Position numbers and translations under genes: made by a program. The notes beneath the pieces are model-generated. The model did no database searches, was not told where the DNA came from, and was given only the letters and a program-made list of their open reading frames with translations. A DNA stretch of 5,136 nucleotides from a bacterium (GTDB lineage Bacteria > Desulfobacterota > Deferrimicrobia > Deferrimicrobiales > Deferrimicrobiaceae): NCBI GenBank assembly GCA_020056545.1, contig JAGVHM010000024.1, positions 1 to 5,136 of the forward strand, written 5' to 3'. The first letter of the stretch is position 1, and the number at the start of each line of letters is the position of its first letter. Shown in pieces: positions 1 to 4,420 of this stretch.

Positions 1-388
1 CCTTCCGCAGGATCCGGATCGCCTCCATCACGAAGGGGACCTTGTCGGTCGGGTCGGGAACGGAGAGCGCGTCCACGTCCGCCTGATTCCGGATCTCCTT
101 CCCCAGGAGCGGACCCTTTCCGTCATGGAATTCCAGCGGCACCCCCATCGCCTCCACGGGGATGAGGATGTCGGAGAAAAGGATCGCCGCGTCCACGCCC
201 AGCCGCTCCACAGGCTGGATCGTCACCTTTGCCGCGAGCTCCGGGGTCTTGCACATCGTGAGGAAGGAGTTCTTTCCGCGCAACTGCTGGTACTCCGGGA
301 GGTATCTCCCGGCCTGGCGCATGATCCACACGGGGGTGACGTCCACCGGCTCCCGCCGGCAGGCCTTCAGAAATCTGTAATCGCCCAT
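1..388 (-). CDS. hemE: Uroporphyrinogen decarboxylase, N-terminal part (runs off left edge)
   Basis: HemE removes the four acetate carboxyls of uroporphyrinogen III to give coproporphyrinogen III in the cytoplasm, with no cofactor. The 129 visible residues (ATG at 388-386) carry the family signature [11 protein letters not shown] at residues 23-33, which includes the substrate-binding Arg, and FSDIL at 71-75 with the essential Asp (D73). The opening around residues 14-24 ([11 protein letters not shown]) and the PDP at 111-113 also match E. coli HemE closely from memory. Family members are about 340-350 residues, so roughly 60% is missing beyond the left edge; nothing visible is broken. The start is supported by GAGG at 394-397, five bases upstream of the ATG. 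It lies 44 bases downstream of ahbD on the same strand with no visible terminator between them, so the two are probably co-transcribed and serve heme synthesis together. The family assignment is very secure. Confidence 0.97.
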   Translation of the reverse strand, partial: MGDYRFLKACRREPVDVTPVWIMRQAGRYLPEYQQLRGKNSFLTMCKTPELAAKVTIQPVERLGVDAAILFSDILIPVEAMGVPLEFHDGKGPLLGKEIRNQADVDALSVPDPTDKVPFVMEAIRILRK

Positions 389-393
389 TCTCA

Positions 394-397
394 CCTC
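394..397 (-). promoter_or_regulatory. Ribosome binding site of hemE
   Basis: GAGG on the minus strand, five bases before the hemE ATG. The 44-base gap between ahbD and hemE (389-432) otherwise shows no promoter or hairpin terminator that I can see, which supports an ahbD-hemE transcript. Confidence 0.7.
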
Positions 398-432
398 TGA
401 AAGTTACTTTAGATCAGGGACGTTCTTTAACT

Positions 433-1545
433 TTATTTTTCGGCGGCCTGTTTTCCGGCCTCGACGGACTGGGAAAGCCGCTTCCGTGTCTTGAGGGGGA
501 CGTAACCGCAGAACGGCTCCTCCTCGAGGTAGTCCTCCAGCACCGCGTCGGCCCGCGCGCGGCATCCGCCGCACACATTAATGTACTCGCACTCGCCGCA
601 CCTCCCCTTGTACTTCTCGAAGGCGCGCAGCGACTCGAACAGCTCGGAATGGTACCAGATCTCCTTGAACGCCTGCTTCTTGACGTTCCCCGCGACGACG
701 GGGAAATAGGAACAGGGCTGGACGTTTCCCTTCGAGTCGATGAAGCAGATCGTCTGCGCGCAGATGCACCCCTTTCCGCCGCCGGTCGAGAATGTAAGCG
801 ACCGGGGGGCGAACCTGTGTCCTTCCTCCTTCATTTTCTGGAGGCGGACGCGGTAGTAGTGCGGCGCGCAGGTTGGCCGCACCAGAAGATCCGTCTCCTG
901 CTTCTCCATCTGGTAGTGCCACTCGAGGATCTTCTCGTAATCCTCCTTGGTGATCAACTCGTCCATGATCTCCTTCCCGCGGCCGGTGGGGACGATCATG
1001 AACATGTACCAGGCCTTCGCGCCGATCTCCTTGGCGAGCTTGTACGTGTCGGCGATGTCGTGCTGGTTCCGCTTCGCGAAAGAGGAGTTCACGAGGAACG
1101 GGACGTCGTTCCGCCGGAACGTCTCCGCCGCCCGAAGCGTCGCCTCGAAAGCCCCCGGCTGCTTCCGGAAATCGTCGTGGACGGCCGGCGTGGATCCGTC
1201 GAGGGAGAGAGACACCATCTTGATCCCGGTTTCCTTCATCTTCCCGCAGATCTCGTCGGTCACCAGGGTCCCGTTCGTGGCGATGCACATCCGCAGCCCC
1301 TTTTCGGTCCCGTACTTCGCAATCTCGAAGAGATCCGGCCGAAGGAGCGGCTCCCCTCCGGAAAGCACGAGCACGGGGCTGCAGAAGGAGGTGATGTCGT
1401 CGATAAGCTTCTTCGCTTCATTCGTCGTGAAATCGGTGTCGTGGGAGAACATCGAGGACGCGGCCCTGCAATGGATGCAGTTCAGATTGCACCGCCCGGT
1501 CACTTCCCAGGCGATCCATTTCGGGATGAATTCCTCTTTCACCAC
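433..1545 (-). CDS. ahbD: Radical SAM/SPASM heme b synthase AhbD (Fe-coproporphyrin III to heme b)
   Basis: A 370-residue radical SAM enzyme. The AdoMet cluster motif CNLNCIHC has Cys19, Cys23 and Cys26; the GGEP motif is at 63-66. The C-terminal SPASM-like domain has cysteines at 316, 319, 325, 328 and 346, preceded by a Cys-rich stretch ([10 protein letters not shown] and PCSYFP) that probably ligates the auxiliary [4Fe-4S] cluster. The opening [11 protein letters not shown] and the motifs [12 protein letters not shown] and [13 protein letters not shown] match AhbD heme b synthases as I remember them, rather than AhbC or NirJ. In the family, AhbD oxidatively decarboxylates two propionates of Fe-coproporphyrin III to vinyls, anaerobically. 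The frame stays open up to 2112, but that stretch is antisense to corA and has no AhbD similarity. I chose GTG at 1545 because AAGGA lies about 6 bases upstream; the adjacent GTG at 1542 is equally in frame. Close radical SAM paralogues (NirJ, AhbC) are the main alternative. Confidence 0.9.
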   Translation of the reverse strand: MVKEEFIPKWIAWEVTGRCNLNCIHCRAASSMFSHDTDFTTNEAKKLIDDITSFCSPVLVLSGGEPLLRPDLFEIAKYGTEKGLRMCIATNGTLVTDEICGKMKETGIKMVSLSLDGSTPAVHDDFRKQPGAFEATLRAAETFRRNDVPFLVNSSFAKRNQHDIADTYKLAKEIGAKAWYMFMIVPTGRGKEIMDELITKEDYEKILEWHYQMEKQETDLLVRPTCAPHYYRVRLQKMKEEGHRFAPRSLTFSTGGGKGCICAQTICFIDSKGNVQPCSYFPVVAGNVKKQAFKEIWYHSELFESLRAFEKYKGRCGECEYINVCGGCRARADAVLEDYLEEEPFCGYVPLKTRKRLSQSVEAGKQAAEK

Positions 1546-1615
1546 GGGGTATCCTTTCCGTACAAAACGGGCGGAATCACTGGGTACGCCCCCGAATCCA
1601 TTAGATAACCTTATT

Positions 1616-1621
1616 ATTATA
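1616..1621 (-). promoter_or_regulatory. Candidate -10 element of the ahbD-hemE operon
   Basis: A perfect TATAAT on the minus strand, inside an AT-rich island in an otherwise GC-rich region and about 70 bases upstream of the ahbD GTG. No good -35 box lies 16-18 bases further upstream (ATGTCC at best), so an activator may be needed or the match may be chance. The predicted transcript would start near 1609 and have a leader of about 64 bases. Confidence 0.35.
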
Positions 1622-1746
1622 AACGATGCGCCGACCTCGGGACATGGAATTCCCGCCCCCCGGAGGGCGTCCAATGGGCATAAGGCGGGTTCTCCCCCTT
1701 CTTCTTGCGGCTGGCGGGCTGTGGTTCGTGCCGATTTTCCGCCGTC

Positions 1747-1755
1747 TGGTATAAG
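1747..1755 (+). promoter_or_regulatory. Candidate extended -10 promoter of corA
   Basis: TGGTATAAG matches the extended -10 pattern TGnTATAAT with one mismatch in the hexamer. Extended -10 promoters can work with a weak -35, and only a poor TTCGTG (1725-1730, 19-base spacer) is present. Transcription would begin near 1762, leaving a short leader of about 27 bases that contains the corA ribosome binding site. Confidence 0.4.
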
Positions 1756-1788
1756 ATTGGGAAAAGCAACAGACAGGGAGGAAGGCCT

Positions 1789-2856
1789 ATGGCGCGAAAG
1801 CGGAGGAAAAGGTGGCACCTTCCGGGAACCCCTCCGGGAACACTTGCGGTCCACCCCGAGGCCGATAAGGAGCCCGTCCGTATCGCCCTCTTCCGGTATG
1901 ACGCAACCCAATTCGAGGAGCGCACGATTCTCCCGGGGGAGATCGCCTCGCTTTCCGTTCCCGATGGCGGGGTCTTGTGGCTCGACATCCGCGGACTGTC
2001 CGATCCTGGCGTCGTCCGGGCGGTCGGAGAGCGGTTCGGCTTCCACCCCCTCGGCCTGGAAGACGTTCTGAACGTCCCCCAGCGCCCCAAGGTCGAGCGG
2101 TTCGAGGGGCATCTTCTGATCGTCCTGCGGGAGGTCCGCTACCCGGAGCCGCCGGAGCAGGTAAGCCTCTTCCTCGGCGAAAGGCTCGTGGTGTCCTTCC
2201 AGGAGCGCGCGGGGGATGCCTTCGATCCCGTACGGGAGCGCCTGCGGCAGTCAAAGGGACAGATCCGGACGCTGGGCGCGGATTTCCTGGCGTACGCACT
2301 ATGCGACGCGGTGATCGACGCATTCTTCCCCACCCTGGAGAAGCTCGGCGATGAGGTGGAGGAGCTCGAGGAGAGGGTGATCGCATCCCCTTCCGCCGAA
2401 AAATTCCACGAGATCCGCCGGGCGAAGCAACGGCTGCTCGAGGTCCGACGCGCCGTGTGGCCCGCCCGCGACGCCCTGAACGAGCTGTTGCGGGACGAGA
2501 CCCCTCTGATCCGGCCGGGGACGCGGCCGTACTTTCGGGACTGCTACGATCACACCGTCCAGCTGATGGACATGGTGGAGACGTTCCGGGAAATGGCGGC
2601 GGGCCTTGTCGACGAGTACATGTCGTCGATGTCGAACCGGATGAACGAGATCATGAAGGTGCTCACCGTGATCGCGACGATCTTCATCCCCCTGACCTTC
2701 ATCGTCGGGTTGTACGGGATGAACTTCAACACGCAAGCCTCTCCGTACAACATGCCGGAGCTCGGCTGGAGGTACGGCTACCCCGCCGTCCTGCTGGTCA
2801 TGGCCGTGATCGCCGCCGGAATGCTGTATTACTTCCAACGGAAAAAGTGGTTCTGA
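1789..2856 (+). CDS. corA: CorA-family Mg2+/Co2+ transport channel
   Basis: A 355-residue CorA protein, the homopentameric inner-membrane channel for Mg2+ (also Co2+). The ATG at 1789 is preceded by GGGAGGAAG at ideal spacing. The long cytoplasmic domain includes [10 protein letters not shown] with D92 and FRDCYDHT with D251, which align with the T. maritima M1-site aspartates D89 and D253 by my recalled alignment. D275 (GLVDEYMSS) is also conserved. TM1 spans about 290-309 and ends in the selectivity motif YGMN (309-312); TM2 is about 332-349; the tail is basic (QRKKWF). The periplasmic loop after GMNF is some six residues longer than in T. maritima (NTQASPYN before MPEL), a variant I believe occurs in other bacteria. 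The very basic N-terminus (MARKRRKRW) is also notable. It is divergent from ahbD and has no obvious functional link to either side. Confidence 0.96.
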   Translation: MARKRRKRWHLPGTPPGTLAVHPEADKEPVRIALFRYDATQFEERTILPGEIASLSVPDGGVLWLDIRGLSDPGVVRAVGERFGFHPLGLEDVLNVPQRPKVERFEGHLLIVLREVRYPEPPEQVSLFLGERLVVSFQERAGDAFDPVRERLRQSKGQIRTLGADFLAYALCDAVIDAFFPTLEKLGDEVEELEERVIASPSAEKFHEIRRAKQRLLEVRRAVWPARDALNELLRDETPLIRPGTRPYFRDCYDHTVQLMDMVETFREMAAGLVDEYMSSMSNRMNEIMKVLTVIATIFIPLTFIVGLYGMNFNTQASPYNMPELGWRYGYPAVLLVMAVIAAGMLYYFQRKKWF

Positions 2857-2872
2857 CTTAATCCAGGTCAAG
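2857..2872. promoter_or_regulatory. Candidate FNR/HcpR-type (CRP/FNR family) operator
   Basis: Directly after the corA stop lies CTTAATC-CA-GGTCAAG, an imperfect palindrome whose right half is a full GGTCAAG and whose left half matches its complement at 5 of 7 positions. Read as an FNR box, TTAAT-N4-GTCAA matches TTGAT-N4-ATCAA at 8 of 10 positions. It also resembles the TTGAC/GTCAA half-sites I recall for HcpR, the NO-responsive regulator of anaerobic bacteria. Its centre (2864.5) lies about 41-42 bases before the start site predicted from the GATAAG box, the class II activator position. This is suggestive rather than proven, because single short palindromes occur by chance. Confidence 0.42.
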
Positions 2873-2894
2873 GCGCGGGACAGGGGAGGCATGG

Positions 2895-2900
2895 GATAAG
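2895..2900 (+). promoter_or_regulatory. Candidate -10 element of the cupin / oxidase-like cassette
   Basis: GATAAG agrees with TATAAT at four of six positions and would place the transcription start near 2907, about 26 bases before the cupin A ATG. There is no -35 hexamer at the usual distance; the palindrome at 2857-2872 overlaps the place where it would be, as in class II FNR-activated promoters. TAAGAA two bases downstream is an alternative. Confidence 0.3.
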
Positions 2901-2932
2901 AATAGGGAACGGACCCCGAAGGAGGTTTCCCC

Positions 2933-3313
2933 ATGAGCGCACCCGTTTTCGCCCGCCCGAAGGAATCGGTTGAATTCGATCCCAATCGGTTTTCCCCGAA
3001 GTCTCTTTTCGAATGCGCGGAGATGAAGGTCGTCCAGGCGGCATTCCGGGCCGGCCAGTTCATCCCCGTTCATGCTCCCGATGTCCACGTCGTCCTCTAC
3101 ATCCTGACCGGAGAAGGTGAAGTAGTGGCGGGGGAGGAACGCCGCCGCGTCCGCGAGGGAGACCTGATCGTCGTCCCTCGCAAGATAAAGCGCGGCGTGA
3201 AGGCGAAGACCGACATGGTGATCCTCCACGTCGTGTCTCCGCCGCCCACCCAGGCGGACCACGGGGACATGGCAGCCAGGATCGCCCGGGGTGATTTCGA
3301 GCTGCCCGGCTGA
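2933..3313 (+). CDS. Small cupin-domain protein (cupin A)
   Basis: A 126-residue single-domain cupin, cytoplasmic, with no signal peptide. The ATG at 2933 has AAGGAGG seven bases upstream. Cupin motif 1 covers about 41-65 (GQFIPVH with H47, then H52, ending LTGEGEVV); motif 2 covers about 76-92 (GDLIVVP, then IKRGVKA). The motif 2 metal-ligand His of typical small cupins (P-x-x-PH) is absent, replaced by KR around 86-87, so a canonical metal site looks incomplete unless H52 or H99 substitutes. The tail of about 23 residues after PPP (103-105) extends beyond the barrel. It is homologous along its core to cupin B downstream (shared AGQ-x-IP-x-H, VVL, G-x-G and G-x-KA). It is the first gene of a four-gene cassette, 29 bases before the oxidase-like gene. 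No specific substrate or reaction can be inferred; a sensor or binding role is as plausible as catalysis. Confidence 0.88.
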   Translation: MSAPVFARPKESVEFDPNRFSPKSLFECAEMKVVQAAFRAGQFIPVHAPDVHVVLYILTGEGEVVAGEERRRVREGDLIVVPRKIKRGVKAKTDMVILHVVSPPPTQADHGDMAARIARGDFELPG

Positions 3314-3342
3314 ATCGTCCCGCTTTTCGGAGAGGAGATGCG

Positions 3343-3741
3343 ATGAGCCCAACGACGATCCGGTTCCTCAAGGTCGGGATGGCGTTCTTCATCCTGGGAA
3401 CGCTGCTGGGGACGCTGCTGGCCGTGCCGTTCACCCGGGACTTCCTGTACAAGGTTCCCGGCGCGCAGTGGAGGCTGGCGCACACGCATCTCAACCTCGC
3501 AGGGTTTGTCATCATGATCATCTTTGGCATCGCGTACCATATACTGCCGCGCTTCGCGGGGAAGCCGCTTCGCAGCGAGGCGTGGGCCGCGGCCCACTTC
3601 TGGATCGCGTCGCTTTCCACGGCGGGGATGGTCGTCGGTTTCATCGTTCCGGCCGCCGCCATCCTGTTATGGGCCGGAAGCGTTGCGCAATTATTCGGCA
3701 TCGTACTCGGGGTCGTAAACCTGTGGCTCACGATCCGGTGA
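3343..3741 (+). CDS. Four-helix membrane protein resembling a heme-copper oxidase / NO reductase subunit I fragment
   Basis: A 132-residue integral membrane protein with GAGGAG five bases before its ATG. The predicted helices are about 8-30, 47-69, 84-104 and 105-131. The second begins AHTHLNLAGF (H47, H49) and ends AYHILPRFAGKPL (H66). This pattern resembles the helix of heme-copper oxidase subunit I (CcoN/NorB-like) that carries a low-spin heme ligand, followed by the usual short loop and next helix (AHFWIASL, H85). Full subunit I proteins have 12 or more helices and six conserved His; here only one such unit exists and no Cu-site helices are present, so it cannot be a complete oxidase. The start and stop are clean and it is translated within an operon, so it looks like a small protein in its own right rather than a decayed gene. 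Heme binding is inferred from similarity. A partner role for the flanking cupins is possible. Confidence 0.85.
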   Translation: MSPTTIRFLKVGMAFFILGTLLGTLLAVPFTRDFLYKVPGAQWRLAHTHLNLAGFVIMIIFGIAYHILPRFAGKPLRSEAWAAAHFWIASLSTAGMVVGFIVPAAAILLWAGSVAQLFGIVLGVVNLWLTIR

Positions 3742-3775
3742 CGTTGCACGGACGAGAGGGGAAAAGGGGGTTGTC

Positions 3776-4078
3776 ATGTTCAATGCGCTGAAAGAGGCGG
3801 AATTCTCGGTCGACCGGCCGGTGTCCAAACTGCTCTACGACTCCGACGCGATGCGCGTCGTTGTCTTCGGCCTGCAGGCGGGTCAGGAGATCCCCCCGCA
3901 CACGGCGCCTTCCCGAGTCGTGCTTCACATCGTTCAAGGGAATGGAGCGTTCATCACCGGGCACGGAGAGGAGCCGGCGTACGCAGGAGCGTTCGTCATC
4001 ACCGAACCGAACGAACCGCACGGGCTCAAGGCGGAGGAAAAAACCGTCCTGCTCGCGGTCATCGCCCCCCGGCCGTAG
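3776..4078 (+). CDS. Small cupin-domain protein (cupin B), paralogue of cupin A
   Basis: A 100-residue minimal cupin barrel with AAAAGGGGG shortly before its ATG. Motif 1 (about 36-58) reads GQEIPPHTAPS with H42, then VVLHIVQGNG with H51; motif 2 (about 71-86) reads GAFVITEPNEPHGLKA with H82. So unlike cupin A it keeps both the IPxH and the PHG histidines usual in small metal-binding cupins. The core of about 80 residues aligns with cupin A with few gaps, suggesting an old tandem duplication now separated by the oxidase-like gene. It lies 34 bases after that gene and 31 bases before the ScdA_N gene, in the same likely transcript. Substrate and reaction are unknown. Confidence 0.88.
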   Translation: MFNALKEAEFSVDRPVSKLLYDSDAMRVVVFGLQAGQEIPPHTAPSRVVLHIVQGNGAFITGHGEEPAYAGAFVITEPNEPHGLKAEEKTVLLAVIAPRP

Positions 4079-4109
4079 GAAACCGGGGGTTTCGCAGGGA
4101 GGGAATGGC

Positions 4110-4307
4110 ATGGAACCGATCACGCGGGGCATGGTCATCAACGACGTCATCAAGAAGTTCCCGCAGACGATCCGGGTGTTCAATGAGTACAAGGTGGACT
4201 CCTGCTGCGGCGGCGGAGCGCCGATCGAAACCACGGCGAAACGGGACGGCGTCGACGTCGAGGCGCTGATGAAGGCGCTGAACGAGGCAGCCCCAAAAAC
4301 AGGGTAG
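4110..4307 (+). CDS. Stand-alone ScdA_N (DUF542) domain protein
   Basis: A 65-residue protein consisting only of the domain found at the N-terminus of RIC proteins (ScdA, YtfE, NorA), the di-iron proteins that repair iron-sulfur clusters damaged by NO or oxidants. The signature is VFNEYKVDSCCGGG at 23-36 with the paired Cys32-Cys33, preceded by INDVIKKFP and followed by a predicted helix VDVEALMKALNEA. Full RIC proteins are about 220 residues with a C-terminal hemerythrin-like domain; none follows here, and the stop is clean, so this is a single-domain form. The start has GGGAGGG six bases upstream. The N-terminal part (ITRGMVINDVIKKFP) also resembles the related DUF1858 family, but CCGGG favours ScdA_N. 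It is the last gene of the cassette. A redox, iron or NO-related role is inferred from the family; the mechanism of the isolated domain is not known to me. Confidence 0.88.
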   Translation: MEPITRGMVINDVIKKFPQTIRVFNEYKVDSCCGGGAPIETTAKRDGVDVEALMKALNEAAPKTG

Positions 4308-4312
4308 ACCTC

Positions 4313-4369
4313 CTCGACTGCGGTACACTGGCATCCGGTCGCTACCGCGGCGTGATGGCCTTCGTCGAG
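4313..4369 (+). terminator. Structured hairpin after the cupin cassette, possible terminator or processing site
   Basis: Just after the ScdA_N stop codon lies a nested inverted repeat. GCGGTA (4320-4325) pairs with TACCGC (4343-4348), extendable by a T-G wobble and C-G to 4318-4350. Inside it ACTGG (4327-4331) pairs with CCGGT (4335-4339) around a CAT loop. An outer CTCGAC (4313-4318) can pair with GTCGAG (4364-4369) as an alternative. There is no T-tract, so it is not a classic intrinsic terminator; it could aid Rho-dependent termination or protect the mRNA end. Confidence 0.4.
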
Positions 4370-4391
4370 TCAGCCACCTGACTTCTTCATG

Positions 4392-4397
4392 TAAAAT
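4392..4397 (+). promoter_or_regulatory. Candidate -10 element of the DedA-rhodanese gene
   Basis: TAAAAT (five of six matches to TATAAT) in the only AT-rich patch of the 113-base gap, preceded by TG, with a predicted start near 4404 and the ATG at 4421. No convincing -35 is visible (GTCAGC at 17 bases is poor). It suggests that the membrane gene can be transcribed independently of the cassette. Confidence 0.27.
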
Positions 4398-4420
4398 AGT
4401 TCGTCTGGGGGCGCGCGGGC

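Larger units (their letters stand above)
1546..1788. other. Divergent intergenic region between ahbD and corA
   Basis: A 243-base gap between the divergently transcribed ahbD and corA. It holds a TATAAT box facing ahbD (1616-1621) and an extended -10 box facing corA (1747-1755). Between them is a GC-rich stretch with short inverted repeats (CGCCC at 1654-1658 with GGGCG at 1665-1669; CCCGCC at 1652-1657 with GGCGGG at 1684-1689), which lacks a T-tract and is not a convincing terminator. I found no FNR-type palindrome and no recognisable Mg2+ riboswitch. Confidence 0.7.

Noticed and set aside
649..1608. Long plus-strand open frame (319 codons) opposite ahbD
   Set aside because: Composition is Arg/Leu/Asp/Val-rich and of low complexity, typical of the antisense frame of a GC-rich gene; the minus-strand radical SAM protein is unambiguous.
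1652..1689. GC-rich inverted repeats as a terminator or riboswitch
   Set aside because: Arms are only 5-6 bases of G/C in a GC-rich region, there is no T-tract, and no conserved riboswitch core is recognisable.
1705..1788. Upstream in-frame start for corA at 1705
   Set aside because: The ATG at 1789 has a strong GGGAGGAAG, and the upstream residues do not resemble CorA; the region carries the candidate promoter.
1546..2112. In-frame open extension of ahbD upstream to an ATG at 2112 (559 residues in total)
   Set aside because: It is antisense to the securely identified corA, has no similarity to AhbD N-termini that I recognise, and the GTG at 1545 has a well placed ribosome binding site and gives the normal family length.
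2299..3063. Minus-strand open frame spanning corA, the gap and cupin A
   Set aside because: It is antisense to two supported genes, rich in His/Arg/Asp, with no recognisable domain.
4110..4307. Assignment of the last cassette gene to DUF1858 instead of ScdA_N
   Set aside because: The N-terminal half fits either, but the adjacent Cys pair followed by GGG is the ScdA_N hallmark, whereas DUF1858 usually has spaced cysteines (C-x-x-C).
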